Origin: Ectobacillus antri | GTDB taxonomy: Bacteria > Bacillota > Bacilli > Bacillales > Bacillaceae_G | Direction: 5' to 3' | Length of the DNA: 64,000 bases | Assembly: GCF_003852715.1 (NCBI RefSeq) | Contig: NZ_RIAV01000001.1 | Span: forward strand, 372,001-436,000 | Shown here: piece after piece, positions 1 to 9,094 of the stretch | Numbering within the stretch: the first letter of the stretch is position 1 | How the letters are laid out: every line of letters begins with the position of its first letter | Made by a program: the position numbers and the translations under genes | The notes under the pieces: generated by a model | What the model was told of the DNA's origin: nothing | Databases searched by the model: none | The model's input: the letters and a program-made list of their open reading frames with translations, nothing else

Positions 1-267
1 GGGTTTCGCAAAGAGCTTGATATTATTACAGAGGGTAATTTCAAATTACTACATCGCGATCATAGCGCCATTTTTGCTTATAATCGTACTTGGAACAATG
101 AAAAGTTGATTGTGCTCTGTAACTTTAGCGATCAGGTGCAGACAATTGAAGATGAGGCGCTACTTCATGAAATCCAACATGCTGATGTGCTTATTGCCAA
201 TGATGAGGTATATGAAAAAACATTAACATTACGTCCGTATGATGCAGTGGTATATTACAAGAAATGA
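1..267 (+). CDS. C-terminal end of a GH13 alpha-glucosidase-type enzyme (cut by window edge)
   Basis: The reading frame is open from base 1 and stops at TGA 265-267, giving the last 88 residues of a larger protein. The readable part has the look of the C-terminal beta-sandwich of family GH13 enzymes (GNFKLL, then an IFAYNRTW stretch, then LIVLCNFS), where the pattern 'Y-R-x-x-x-x-x-L-V-x-x-N-F-S' is usual. The next gene downstream is a complete GH13 glucosidase on the same strand, so this is probably a companion such as trehalose-6-phosphate hydrolase or another alpha-glucosidase. The catalytic domain lies outside the window, so the substrate cannot be read. Confidence 0.7.
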   Translation, partial: GFRKELDIITEGNFKLLHRDHSAIFAYNRTWNNEKLIVLCNFSDQVQTIEDEALLHEIQHADVLIANDEVYEKTLTLRPYDAVVYYKK

Positions 268-275
268 AAAAAATG

Positions 276-308
276 GGGAAAGGGAATAAAAAAATTCCTT
301 TTCCTTTT
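276..308 (+). terminator. Probable rho-independent terminator or mRNA hairpin after the partial GH13 gene
   Basis: A GGAAAGGGAA arm pairs with TTCCTTTTCC (one G-U) around an A-rich loop and is followed by TTTT. It separates the partial glucosidase from the complete one; the stem is weak in GC. Confidence 0.5.
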
Positions 309-384
309 AACTTGCTATTGATGTTTTACTTGCATTTTTGTAGCATTATATATTGTACAAATTAGGAAACAAGGAGACGGAAAC

Positions 385-2046
385 ATGACAAAACACTGGT
401 GGAAAGAAGCGACAGCTTATCAAATATATCCAAGAAGCTTCATGGATTCAAACGGAGACGGTATCGGCGATTTGCCGGGTGTTATTGAAAAGTTAGATTA
501 TTTAAAAGAACTTGGAATCGATGTCATATGGATTTGTCCATTCTACAAATCACCAAATGATGATAACGGTTACGATATCAGCGACTATCAAGATGTTATG
601 GAAGTATTTGGTACGATGGCTGACTTCGACAAGTTGCTTGCAGAAGTGCATAATCGTGGCATGAAACTCATTATCGACCTTGTTATTAATCATACAAGCG
701 ACGAGCATCCTTGGTTTATCGAGTCTCGTTCTTCGAGAGACAACCCGAAGCGCGATTGGTACATTTGGCGTGATGGAAAAGACGGCAAGGAACCAAACAA
801 CTGGGAAAGTATTTTTAGTGGTTCTGCATGGGAATATGATGAAGCAACGAAGCAATACTTCTTACATGTATTCTCAAGAAGGCAACCAGATTTAAACTGG
901 GAAAACAAAAAAGTTCGCGATGCCTTGTATGAAATGATCAACTGGTGGCTTGATAAAGGAATCGACGGCTTCCGTGTAGATGCTATTTCGCACATTAAAA
1001 AGCGTGAAGGTTTCCCTGATATGCCAAACCCAGAGAACTTAGAGTATGTATCTTCGTTTGATTGTCATATGAACCAGCCGGGCATTCAACCATTTTTAGA
1101 AGAGCTAAAAGCGCAAACGTTTGCCAAATACGATATTATGACAGTTGGTGAAGCAAACGGTGTAACAGTAGAAGAAGCTGATGAGTGGGTTGGCGAAGAA
1201 AATGGTAAGTTCAACATGGTTTTCCAATTTGAGCACTTGGATCTTTGGGATAAAAGCAATGTTGGTACCATCGATGTTGTGTCCTTAAAGAAAACGCTAA
1301 CGAAATGGCAAAAGGGCCTTGAAGGAAAAGGGTGGAATGCCTTGTTTATTGAAAACCATGATAAAGCGCGTGTTGTATCCACTTGGGGCAATGACAAAGA
1401 ATATCGTGTGGAAAGTGCAAAAGCTTTTGCGGCAATGTATTTCTTAATGCAAGGTACGCCTTTCATCTACCAAGGACAAGAAATTGGTATGACAAATGTT
1501 CGTTTTGAAACAATTGAGGAGTACGATGACGTTGCCATTAAAAACTTCTACCGCATCGAGCGCGAAAAAGGCACATCTCATCAAGAAATTATGGAAGTCA
1601 TCTGGAACAGCTCTCGCGATAATTCTCGTACGCCAATGCAGTGGAGCAATGAAGAAAAGGCAGGATTTACAACGGGAACACCTTGGATTGGCATTAACGA
1701 AAACTATACAAGTATTAACGTGAAGGACGATATGGCAAATCCAAACTCAGTTTGGAACTTCTATAAAAACATGATTCGTTTGCGTAAAGAAAACGAAGTA
1801 TTGGTTTACGGTACGTATGATTTAATTATGCCAGAAGATAAACAAGTGTACGCATATACAAGAACACTTGGAGATAAGAAGGCAGTCGTTATTACAAACT
1901 TATCTAAAGAAACAGCACATTATGAATGTACAGGTCTTAGCTTGTCTACAAGTGAGCTAGTACTATGTAACTATGATGTAGAAGTACATGAAAACGTGCA
2001 TGCATTTGAATTGCAACCATACGAAGCACGTGTATATATGATCTAA
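385..2046 (+). CDS. malL: Oligo-1,6-glucosidase / alpha-glucosidase (GH13)
   Basis: This cytoplasmic enzyme is expected to hydrolyse alpha-1,6 (and alpha-1,4) glucosidic bonds at the non-reducing ends of short oligosaccharides such as isomaltose. At 553 residues it has the usual family length. The GH13 motifs are in order: DLVINH around residues 98-103, GFRVDAI with nucleophile Asp199, GEAN with the acid/base Glu near 256, and ENHD with Asp near 326; the C-terminal beta domain ends at the stop. No signal peptide is present. The ATG at 385 follows AAGGAGA at 371-377. It follows a second GH13 gene and ends in a strong terminator, so the two may form a sugar-utilisation operon whose upstream part is outside the window. 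Family assignment is firm, exact substrate is inferred. Confidence 0.93.
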   Translation: MTKHWWKEATAYQIYPRSFMDSNGDGIGDLPGVIEKLDYLKELGIDVIWICPFYKSPNDDNGYDISDYQDVMEVFGTMADFDKLLAEVHNRGMKLIIDLVINHTSDEHPWFIESRSSRDNPKRDWYIWRDGKDGKEPNNWESIFSGSAWEYDEATKQYFLHVFSRRQPDLNWENKKVRDALYEMINWWLDKGIDGFRVDAISHIKKREGFPDMPNPENLEYVSSFDCHMNQPGIQPFLEELKAQTFAKYDIMTVGEANGVTVEEADEWVGEENGKFNMVFQFEHLDLWDKSNVGTIDVVSLKKTLTKWQKGLEGKGWNALFIENHDKARVVSTWGNDKEYRVESAKAFAAMYFLMQGTPFIYQGQEIGMTNVRFETIEEYDDVAIKNFYRIEREKGTSHQEIMEVIWNSSRDNSRTPMQWSNEEKAGFTTGTPWIGINENYTSINVKDDMANPNSVWNFYKNMIRLRKENEVLVYGTYDLIMPEDKQVYAYTRTLGDKKAVVITNLSKETAHYECTGLSLSTSELVLCNYDVEVHENVHAFELQPYEARVYMI

Positions 2047-2050
2047 GCAA

Positions 2051-2083
2051 AAAACTGTCGGTCAACATACCGGCAGTTTTTTT
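2051..2083 (+). terminator. Rho-independent terminator of the glucosidase gene
   Basis: AAAACTGTCGGT pairs with ACCGGCAGTTTT around a six-base loop and is followed by a T-run; it starts four bases after the stop codon. Confidence 0.88.
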
Positions 2084-2312
2084 ATATAGTCAATATAATT
2101 TTAAGGAAGTTGCACATAATGATGAGCACAAATAAAAAATTTTTTCTTAAGAAGAGAAGAATGGACGGTGTAATCGAGGTAGTATACCTATGTTGAGTTA
2201 CTTTAGCTTTTTTATTCTCTAGTTGCGTATCTATGAGAAACACTACACGATCCCATATATCAATGACGTATTGCAAAATAGGCATGTTATTGCAAATAGT
2301 TTCAAAAAATAT

Positions 2313-2341
2313 TTGCAAACTTTTTGACTGTTGTGTATATT
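2313..2341 (+). promoter_or_regulatory. Candidate sigma-A promoter for the T-box/thrS transcript
   Basis: TTGCAA (2313-2318) and TATATT (2336-2341) are separated by 17 bases, and the first T-box begins about 15 bases later. Between the glucosidase terminator (2083) and here I see no convincing gene; a 25-codon ORF at 2119 was not accepted. Confidence 0.5.
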
Positions 2342-2356
2342 ATAAAATAACATATG

Positions 2357-2584
2357 AAAGCGAAGAAAAGGACATGAATGATTGAAACCGGTTTACAGAG
2401 AGGGAAGCAGAGCTGAGAGCTTTCTAACGCAGGAAAATCATTTACCACCTTGGAGTGCATTGGTGAACCGGTGCCGTCTAAGCCGCGTTAAGGTAAACAA
2501 AGCCGTTGTATGACGGGAATTTGGGTGGAACCACGGGTGTAACACATTCGTCCCTATGATATAGGGATGAATGTGTTTTTTATT
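2357..2584 (+). promoter_or_regulatory. T-box riboswitch 1 of 2 (threonine), with its own terminator
   Basis: This leader senses uncharged tRNA-Thr and chooses between a terminator and an antiterminator. The conserved T-box segment GGGTGGAACCACG lies at 2523-2535 and is followed by a terminator hairpin (2541-2582) with a T-run. The likely specifier codon is ACC (Thr) at 2467-2469 in the context GTGAACCGG, enclosed by complementary ACCGGT segments near 2387 and 2467. The element is almost identical to the next one. No gene lies between the two, so they act in series on the thrS gene. Confidence 0.88.
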
Positions 2585-2589
2585 TGGAA

Positions 2590-2815
2590 AAAGCGAAGAA
2601 AAGGACATGAATGATTGAGACCGGTTTACAGAGAGGGAAGCAGAGCTGAGAGCTTTCTAACGCAGGAAAATCATTTACCACCTTGGAGTGCATTGGTGAA
2701 CCAGTGCCGTCTAAGCCGCGTTAAGGTAAACAAAGCCGTCATATGAAGGGAATTTGGGTGGAACCACGGGTGTAGCGCATTCGTCCCTATTACAGGGATG
2801 AGTGCGTTTTTTATA
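2590..2815 (+). promoter_or_regulatory. T-box riboswitch 2 of 2 (threonine), with its own terminator
   Basis: This is a second complete copy: AGCGAAGAAAAGGACATGAA starts the unit as in copy 1, the T-box segment is near 2756-2768, and the terminator is at 2774-2813. The proposed specifier ACC is at 2700-2702. One base next to it differs (ACCAG against ACCGG), which breaks one pair of the lower stem seen in copy 1. The terminator stem sequence has also diverged, with compensating changes in both arms. Confidence 0.87.
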
Positions 2816-2819
2816 TTTT

Positions 2820-3004
2820 GGCTGTGTTAAAGCCTCATGTTACTAATGGGCACTTGTTGATGGGAGTGAAAGGGGCGAGACTCCTGCCGGAAAAGAGCGA
2901 GTCAAAGATAGATCTCGCAGGTGCATAGCGCTGAGATAGTTCCCTGACCGCCCGCGGAAAGCGAACCCCGGTAACGGAAATCAACAATAAACTTTAGCAG
3001 AGCT
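2820..3004 (+). repeat. Intergenic repeat A of a four-copy family (MITE-like, imperfect terminal inverted repeats)
   Basis: The element opens with GGCTGTGTTAAAG and closes with CTTTAGCAGAGC, which are imperfect inverted repeats. Inner blocks such as CACTTGTTGATGGGAGTGAA, GAGACTCCTGC and GGAAAGCGAACC recur at 41313-41482 and partly at 26490-26609 (opposite orientation) and 25341-25440. No reading frame is present. It lies between the second T-box terminator and thrS, so thrS mRNA carries it in its leader. Confidence 0.8.
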
Positions 3005-3033
3005 TATATTTTAGACAAAATGGAGTGAGTAGG

Positions 3034-4947
3034 ATGCAATGTATTGAAATTTCTTTACCAGATGGAAAGAAGAAGTCGTATGAAAAAGGTATTACATCTG
3101 CACAAATTGCAGCTGATATTAGTCTTAGTTTACACAAGAAAGCACTTGGCGCAAAGGTGAATAGCGAGCTGTTTGACTTACAAAGACCAATCTATCATGA
3201 TGCGATGCTAGAAATCATCACATCGTCAGTCAAAGAAGGTATTGATATGATGAGACATACTGCTGCACATGTTTTGGCCCAGGCAGTAAAAAGGTTGTAT
3301 GGGGATGTAAAACTAGGGGGTGGTCCCGTAATTGAAAATGGATTTTATTACGATATGGACGTGACAGAACGTGTTCGTGCCGAAGACCTCGTGCGAATTG
3401 AGCAAGAGATGAAGAATATTGTTGCAGAAAATTTGCCGATTGAACGACTGGAAGTGAGTCGTGAGCAAGCGCAAATATTGTTTCAAAATGACAATCTGAA
3501 GTTGGAGCTTCTGCAGGATATTCCAGCAGGAGAAAACATCACATTATATCGGCAGGGAGAGTTTGTAGATTTATGCCGTGGTCCGCATTTACCGTCAACA
3601 GGTGCACTACAAGCATTTCGATTAACACATGTGGCCGGTGCTTATTGGAGAGGAGATAGTGACAAGCAAGTATTACAGCGTATATATGGCATTGCGTTTG
3701 CAACATCTAAAGAGTTAGAGAGTCACCTCGTTTTTTTAGAAGAGGCAGCAAAGCGCAATCATCGTAAACTAGGCAATGAACTCGAATTGTTTATGTTTTC
3801 AGAGGAAGCGCCTGGTATGCCATTCTACCTCCCGAAAGGACAGCTACTGCGAAACAAGCTTGAAGCATTTTTAAGAGGTGTACAAGAAGCGCGAGGCTAT
3901 CAAGAGGTGAGAACACCTTTTATGATGAATCGTAAACTGTGGGAAAACTCAGGGCACTGGGATCATTATAAAGAAAACATGTATTTTTCAGAAGTGGATA
4001 ATACGAGCTTTGCGATGAAGCCGATGAACTGTCCTGGGCATATGCTGATGTTTAAACATAAACTGCATTCCTACCGAGAACTGCCGATACGTATGGCAGA
4101 GTTTGGCCAAGTACATCGCCACGAATATAGCGGAGCGCTCAACGGGCTGCTTCGAGTTCGCACATTTTGCCAGGATGATGCCCATATATTTGCTACGCCT
4201 GAGCAGATAGAAGATGAAATTCAAGCAGCTGTAGCACTGATCGATCAAGTATATCGTACGCTTGGTTTTAAATATGAAGTAGAGCTATCTACAAGACCGG
4301 AGAATTCCATGGGAGAAGATAGTCAATGGGAAAAAGCAGAACAAGCGCTGCAAAATGTTTTGGAAAAACTGGGATACTCTTACCGTATTAATGAAGGTGA
4401 TGGTGCATTTTATGGTCCGAAAATTGATTTTCACATTAAAGACGCTTTGCATCGAAGCCATCAGTGCGGAACAGTTCAGCTGGATTTTCAAATGCCGCAA
4501 AAGTTTGATTTGCATTATGTAGATGCGCAAAATCAGAAGCAAAGACCTGTTGTTATTCATCGTGCCGTGTTCGGTTCCATTGATCGTTTCCTTGGAATTA
4601 TGATTGAACATTTTGCTGGGGCTTTTCCTTTATGGCTGGCGCCTGTGCAGGTAAAGATTATCCCGGTATCTCATATCGTGCATGCAGCGTACGCTAAGCA
4701 AATTGAAAGTAAACTGCAGCAAATAGGTATACGTGTAGAGCTTGATGTAAGAGCAGAAAAGCTGGGCTACAGAGTCAGAGAAGCACAAATAAAAAAGATA
4801 CCGTATATTATCGTTGTTGGCGACCAAGAAGCAGCGGAGGAAACTGTGAATGCACGGAAATATGGACAACCGGATTCAGTAAGTCTTTCAGCCGAAGTAT
4901 TTGTGAAGAAGCTCGTGCGCGAGATTGAAGAAAAGGTATTTTTATAA
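3034..4947 (+). CDS. thrS: Threonyl-tRNA synthetase
   Basis: The enzyme charges tRNA-Thr with threonine in the cytoplasm. Domain order fits the family: TGS (about 1-60), the editing/SAD region beginning near HTAAHVLAQAV, the class II catalytic core with NCPGHM and the zinc-binding residues, and a C-terminal anticodon-binding domain from about 535. I take ATG 3034 (637 residues) because GGAG at 3022-3025 is correctly spaced for it and overlaps the alternative GTG at 3025. Two tandem threonine T-boxes precede it, which recalls the multi-leader thrZ gene of B. subtilis, so this could be a second, starvation-induced synthetase; whether another thrS exists elsewhere cannot be seen. Confidence 0.95.
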   Translation: MQCIEISLPDGKKKSYEKGITSAQIAADISLSLHKKALGAKVNSELFDLQRPIYHDAMLEIITSSVKEGIDMMRHTAAHVLAQAVKRLYGDVKLGGGPVIENGFYYDMDVTERVRAEDLVRIEQEMKNIVAENLPIERLEVSREQAQILFQNDNLKLELLQDIPAGENITLYRQGEFVDLCRGPHLPSTGALQAFRLTHVAGAYWRGDSDKQVLQRIYGIAFATSKELESHLVFLEEAAKRNHRKLGNELELFMFSEEAPGMPFYLPKGQLLRNKLEAFLRGVQEARGYQEVRTPFMMNRKLWENSGHWDHYKENMYFSEVDNTSFAMKPMNCPGHMLMFKHKLHSYRELPIRMAEFGQVHRHEYSGALNGLLRVRTFCQDDAHIFATPEQIEDEIQAAVALIDQVYRTLGFKYEVELSTRPENSMGEDSQWEKAEQALQNVLEKLGYSYRINEGDGAFYGPKIDFHIKDALHRSHQCGTVQLDFQMPQKFDLHYVDAQNQKQRPVVIHRAVFGSIDRFLGIMIEHFAGAFPLWLAPVQVKIIPVSHIVHAAYAKQIESKLQQIGIRVELDVRAEKLGYRVREAQIKKIPYIIVVGDQEAAEETVNARKYGQPDSVSLSAEVFVKKLVREIEEKVFL

Positions 4948-4949
4948 AA

Positions 4950-4977
4950 GAAAAGCCTGCTTGTGCAGGCTTTTCTC
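4950..4977. terminator. Bidirectional terminator between thrS and the convergent SDR gene
   Basis: AAAAGCCTGC pairs with GCAGGCTTTT around TTGT, with A/T runs on both sides. It overlaps the last codon of the minus-strand SDR gene. Confidence 0.88.
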
Positions 4978-5731
4978 ATGATTTTTCATCAATGCGTATG
5001 ACACCGCCTTGTTCAAAATCATTAGCTTGGAGTAAATTGACAACCGCTTGCGCAACGTAGTCGGGAGAAAGGAGCTTATCTTCTTCTTTCAAAGCATGAA
5101 AACGTTCTACGTTCATAAAATCTTCTTTATCGGTACTGCGAATTTCGGCTTGCATATCTGTATCAACTACGCCTGGTGCAAATGAAATTACTTTTACCGG
5201 GTACTCTTTTCCTTCTTCTTCTAGCGCTATACAACGTGTGAACATATTAATACCTGCTTTGGCTGTACAATATGCCCCCCAGCCATAATAAGGGCTTGTC
5301 CCTGCGCCGGATGAGATATTAACAATACGCTTGTCGACAGGTGCATCTTGTGTACGTTTTAAGAATTCGTGAGTCAGTAACATAGGTGCCAACAAGTTAA
5401 CGTGTACATTTGTGATAAGTTGTTTTGTTTCCGCTCGTCCAATAGGCTTTATTGGTGCCAGCATACCAGCGTTATTGATTAGATAAAGAGCTTGTGCACT
5501 GTCGACGTCCATTAATGCAAAAATCTCATCTGTTAAGTCCGCAATGCTGTCAATATTGCTAAGGTCAAAACCGAAAGGGTAAAACAAGGTATTGGTTTGT
5601 TTTGCAAATTCTTCTAGTGAGGTGTTCCTGCTTCTAGATATGGAAAACACAATGATTTCTTGCTCGAGAAGTTTGCGTACAATTGCTTCTCCTAAACCAC
5701 GAGAGGTCCCTGTTACAATAGCATATCGCAT
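4976..5731 (-). CDS. Short-chain dehydrogenase/reductase, benzil-reductase / sepiapterin-reductase-like
   Basis: This is an NADP(H)-dependent classical SDR of 251 residues. The cofactor motif TGTSRGLG is at residues 8-15, NNAGM near 87, a catalytic Ser in the NISSGAG stretch and the YCTAK catalytic Tyr/Lys pair follow. The overall sequence resembles B. subtilis YueD and the B. cereus benzil reductase that makes (S)-benzoin. The physiological substrate is unknown. ATG is preceded by an AAGGAGGG site on the minus strand. It stands alone, convergent with thrS. Confidence 0.85.
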   Translation of the reverse strand: MRYAIVTGTSRGLGEAIVRKLLEQEIIVFSISRSRNTSLEEFAKQTNTLFYPFGFDLSNIDSIADLTDEIFALMDVDSAQALYLINNAGMLAPIKPIGRAETKQLITNVHVNLLAPMLLTHEFLKRTQDAPVDKRIVNISSGAGTSPYYGWGAYCTAKAGINMFTRCIALEEEGKEYPVKVISFAPGVVDTDMQAEIRSTDKEDFMNVERFHALKEEDKLLSPDYVAQAVVNLLQANDFEQGGVIRIDEKS

Positions 5732-5892
5732 AAAAAATCCCTCCTTTCTCTACAAACTAACAGAAATTTCTACAAGTGTAAATCGGGAAAGTGCGAAAAA
5801 TGAAAAAAATCCAGGGAAATTGTTAAGGGATTGGAGTTATAAGGGGAACGATGTATTTTATGTCGAAATTCAACAATAAAGGAGGCACCATA

Positions 5893-5940
5893 ATGATTGT
5901 GACAATGAAGTGGTGGTGGCTTGTTATATATATAGGATAG
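5893..5940 (+). CDS. Possible 15-residue Trp-rich micropeptide
   Basis: An AAAGGAGG site at 5878-5885 sits 7 bases before ATG 5893, which opens a 15-codon frame ending at TAG. The peptide reads MIVTMKWWWLVIYIG, with three adjacent Trp and a hydrophobic tail. The ribosome binding site is as good as that of any large gene here, but such a short frame can arise by chance and no downstream gene on this strand is obvious. The rest of 5732-6040 shows nothing else recognised. Confidence 0.3.
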   Translation: MIVTMKWWWLVIYIG

Positions 5941-6042
5941 CTATTACTGCTGAGTGTTTAGAAACCGATCATGCTTCTATCCATGTCTAGGGGAAGGGTC
6001 ACTTCATGCGTACGAAAACATAGGGCGACATAATAAATGGGC

Positions 6043-6078
6043 AAAACAAGAGCGCTGATTTAGTGCTCTTGTTTTGTC
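6043..6078. terminator. Strong hairpin terminator overlapping the 3' end of the GNAT gene
   Basis: CAAAACAAGAGC pairs with GCTCTTGTTTTG around a short loop. The stem straddles the stop codon of the minus-strand acetyltransferase; both sides are A/T-rich. Confidence 0.75.
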
Positions 6079-6614
6079 CATTCGTCTTTTAATAGCCCGA
6101 AGATAACAACATCTTCAAGTCCTTCTGAGGTTTTTGTGCACTTTCGAAGGACTCCCTCTTGCTTAAAGCCAAGGCGCTTTGGAATTGCTTGGCTCTTTGT
6201 ATTTCCGACTGCTGCCAAAATCTCAACGCGCTCTAGCTTCATCACGGAAAAAGCATGATCTACAAAAGCTCGGCACGCCTTTGTCATGATTCCTCTTCCT
6301 TGATGTTTTTCAAGTAACCAATAGCCAATCTCGATTTTATTGAGTGTTGTATGTAAACCATGAAAGTCAATGATACCGGCAAACTCATCGCGCCACCAAA
6401 TGCTTGTACAAAACCCTTTATGCTGCGCAAATTGATCCATTGTTGCTTGAATAAATTTCTTTGTATCTTCTAACGTATGGGTGTCGTCTACCCAGGGGAG
6501 CCAGCGTCGCAAATGTTCACGAGAAGTGTTTGACGCTTTAAAAATGAGATCAGCCTGCGACATGTCGAGTAGTCGTAATGTAATATCTTCATCTACTTGA
6601 AAAGCAAAAAACAT
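6060..6614 (-). CDS. GNAT family N-acetyltransferase, RimL/YdaF type
   Basis: This 184-residue enzyme transfers an acetyl group from acetyl-CoA, in this subfamily usually to the N-terminus of a ribosomal protein or to a small molecule. Family traits are ITLRLL near the start, the EIGYWLLEKHQGRGIMTKA stretch with the acetyl-CoA pyrophosphate loop (QGRGIM), and the NTKSQAIPKRLGFKQEGVLR block. The length fits B. subtilis YdaF-type proteins. The substrate is not readable from sequence. It is a single gene with its own terminator. Confidence 0.85.
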   Translation of the reverse strand: MFFAFQVDEDITLRLLDMSQADLIFKASNTSREHLRRWLPWVDDTHTLEDTKKFIQATMDQFAQHKGFCTSIWWRDEFAGIIDFHGLHTTLNKIEIGYWLLEKHQGRGIMTKACRAFVDHAFSVMKLERVEILAAVGNTKSQAIPKRLGFKQEGVLRKCTKTSEGLEDVVIFGLLKDEWTKQEH

Positions 6615-6678
6615 ATGTAGTCCCCCCAGCTTTTGTTATATCATAGCAAACGTGTAGATAAGAGAAAAACAACTAAAT

Positions 6679-7317
6679 TTAGTTGCTTTTTTCCAATGAT
6701 TCTTCTGATGGTGAAGCATCTTGCACCGCTTTGGCAACATATAAAAATCCAATTACAAAAATAGCTGAGAAGCCCCAGTTGATTGCTTGACGCAAAATAA
6801 TGCCCTTATCAAACGCTTCTACACCGTATTTAGTAATGAGCCAAACTTTTAAGCTGGCTAAAACAATATCGCGAACAGCGAAGCCGAGTGTAATTAGCTG
6901 AAACACATTGAACAGCTTCTTGCTCATAAACAGTTCACGTAGTTTGCCTCGGTCCTGGCCCTGCAACTCTGCAAGATCTAATGCAAAGTACAAGGCAAGT
7001 GGTTTTCGAAACAGTGCTGTCAGTGCAAATACAGCAGCTAAGGCATATGCATAATATACATTGTTCCAAAGAAGTTGTATGGCAGAACCTGCTAAAACAT
7101 CTACAAGTGCGCCAAGTATTAAGTTAGCAAGCATAAAAATACCGAATATATTGAATTGCTTCAAAACCACAAATCGATATACGCTGTAGATGATACCAGG
7201 TACAGAAGAAAGGAGCATTGCGTAATAATCACCAATTATATCACGACCATAATTCCATACAACGAGCGGGAAGACAAGAAAAAAAATAATATCATATAGC
7301 GCAACTCTATTTTTCAA
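6679..7317 (-). CDS. Multi-pass membrane protein, VC0807-like (tentative family)
   Basis: The 212-residue protein (from TTG at 7315-7317) has about six hydrophobic segments and no soluble domain. I prefer this TTG because AAAGGTGG lies correctly upstream, while the frame extended to 7425 adds a Cys/Phe-rich leader that looks non-coding. The pattern of an N-terminal YDIIFFLVFPLVVWNYGRD segment followed by paired helices resembles the VC0807 family of unknown function. A small AACTAAATTTAGTT hairpin with a T-run at its stop may terminate it. Nothing in the neighbours suggests a role. Confidence 0.65.
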   Translation of the reverse strand: MKNRVALYDIIFFLVFPLVVWNYGRDIIGDYYAMLLSSVPGIIYSVYRFVVLKQFNIFGIFMLANLILGALVDVLAGSAIQLLWNNVYYAYALAAVFALTALFRKPLALYFALDLAELQGQDRGKLRELFMSKKLFNVFQLITLGFAVRDIVLASLKVWLITKYGVEAFDKGIILRQAINWGFSAIFVIGFLYVAKAVQDASPSEESLEKSN

Positions 7318-7529
7318 AGGAAACCACCTTTCTATATAAGCGCACATAGAAAAACGACATTCTTGACAGTGAGGAAAGAAAAACGGGCGATATGTAGTTG
7401 CGAGCAGGGCTAAAGAGGTGCCCATACCAAATATCTAACCAGCCGTTCTAGTTATGTGTCGAAAAAACTACATGGGCTTATATACACCAATTCTATCATT
7501 ATTATAATAAGAGAGGGATAGAGATACAA

Positions 7530-7566
7530 CAAAAGGATTGAGCGAATATGCTCAATCCTTTTGCTT
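7530..7566 (-). terminator. Terminator of hemAT
   Basis: AAAAGGATTGAGC pairs with GCTCAATCCTTTT around a short loop, directly after the hemAT stop on the minus strand. Between here and 7317 no other feature was recognised. Confidence 0.85.
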
Positions 7567-8871
7567 TTACAATTGCGCTGACAGCGTGTTCAGTTCTTCT
7601 GCAGAATAATACACCTGCTTTACTGCCTCATTCGCATCTTGAATCATGCGTGAAATCTTAAGTAACTCTTCTTGTGTTTGTACATTTTGTGCTTTATTAG
7701 AATGAATGCTTAACAGCACTGTTTCAAATGATTCGCTCATTTTTTCTGTTTGGCTATGACTTTGTTTAATCAGTTCAGCTACATCTTTCATACGATTAGA
7801 CGTCATAGCAATTTGTTCATTAATTTTAGCGATTAAATCGGAAACACCTGAAACGGAAACTTTGGTCTCTTCAGACAGTTTACGAACTTCGTCTGCTACT
7901 ACGGCGAAACCTTTACCATGCTCACCCGCACGCGCTGCCTCAATGGCTGCGTTTAGCGCCAATAGATTTGTTTGTTCAGCAATCGCGGTAACAATGCTTG
8001 CAATGTTATGAATCTCGTTGGATACATTATGTAACACTGTGATTTTATCCATAATATCTTCTGTGCTTTCTTGAATACGGTTCATTAATGTTTGTTGATT
8101 ATCTAAATCATGTTTTCCTTTTTCAGCAGCCGTTTCTGTTGTTGCTGCAATTTCCAAAGTCTGAACAGACATGCCATTCAGATCTTTTGTTTGTTCATTT
8201 ATGGCAGAAACTGAGCGACTTGTTTGTTCGGCGACAGTTGCTAATTGCTGAGCGACACCGCTAAGGTTGTTACGAAGTGCTTGTTGTTTTTGGATGTTTG
8301 CTTCATTGTTTTGCTTGACTTCGTTTTCATATGCTTCGAGTACGAGCTGCTGTTCTAGTGTAAACATCTTAGAAACCGCCTGCATAGCAAGCTTGTATTC
8401 GGTTAGGTCCTTAACGTGAAGTGAGATAACATCTGATACATACATCAGCAGATGTTGGAACGCAGCCATATACCATTTTGGCTTCAGACCAATTCGGAAA
8501 TGTGTCATTGCAATCTTCTGTCTTTTTTCCATGAAAATTGCATCAACTGTACCACTGAACATTTCGCTAATGTGTGTTGCTAATGTGCCTTTTAATTTTT
8601 CTACTGTACTGTTTTCATTAATAATTTCTGATAAATGTGCCTCAGCCCCGATGTTTTTGTAAAAATCGGTTAGAATTTCTTCCATATGTTGCTGTATAAT
8701 AGGTTGTAAAAGTAATAGAATGGCGAGATCTTTTTTTTCTAATCCAATCATGTCAATATGTTTGTTTAAGGCAGCATGATCTTTGTGTAAGCTTACTTTC
8801 TCTTCATATTGAGGTAAATCATTGAATAGGAAAACACTTTTTGTTTTCTTTTTAAAAAATAATGGACTCAT
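7567..8871 (-). CDS. hemAT: Haem-based aerotaxis transducer (globin-coupled chemoreceptor)
   Basis: This soluble chemoreceptor senses oxygen through a globin domain and signals through CheA/CheW. It has 434 residues, close to the 432 of B. subtilis HemAT. The globin-coupled sensor domain covers roughly residues 30-185, with the probable proximal His at 124 in MTHFRIG. The MCP signalling domain follows, with the conserved hairpin tip ([20 protein letters not shown]) around residues 300-320. There are no membrane segments and no signal peptide, as expected. It is monocistronic, with a terminator immediately downstream. Confidence 0.92.
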   Translation of the reverse strand: MSPLFFKKKTKSVFLFNDLPQYEEKVSLHKDHAALNKHIDMIGLEKKDLAILLLLQPIIQQHMEEILTDFYKNIGAEAHLSEIINENSTVEKLKGTLATHISEMFSGTVDAIFMEKRQKIAMTHFRIGLKPKWYMAAFQHLLMYVSDVISLHVKDLTEYKLAMQAVSKMFTLEQQLVLEAYENEVKQNNEANIQKQQALRNNLSGVAQQLATVAEQTSRSVSAINEQTKDLNGMSVQTLEIAATTETAAEKGKHDLDNQQTLMNRIQESTEDIMDKITVLHNVSNEIHNIASIVTAIAEQTNLLALNAAIEAARAGEHGKGFAVVADEVRKLSEETKVSVSGVSDLIAKINEQIAMTSNRMKDVAELIKQSHSQTEKMSESFETVLLSIHSNKAQNVQTQEELLKISRMIQDANEAVKQVYYSAEELNTLSAQL

Positions 8872-9094
8872 AATATAATCTCCAATCTTTTAATAGAAAA
8901 ATATTTAGATATACAAAAATTATACTAAAAACAAAGATGATAGTGAAGATGTTTTCAAGGTATATAGGAAAAGAATAAATTATTTTTTAAATTGTAATGA
9001 AGGAAATAGGTAGGACATAGCAATTCGGATTCTTATACAAACAAATATAAAAAGAAATTAGTAAGAATGCAGACGCTTCTGCAGTGGGGGAAAT

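Noticed and set aside
2119-2196. 25-codon ORF with AAGGAAG upstream, between the glucosidase and the T-boxes
   Set aside because: Basic, low-complexity peptide after a weakly spaced site; no context and likely chance in AT-rich DNA.
7318-7425. N-terminal extension of the VC0807-like membrane protein
   Set aside because: Composition is unlike a protein N-terminus and a good ribosome binding site lies before the internal TTG.
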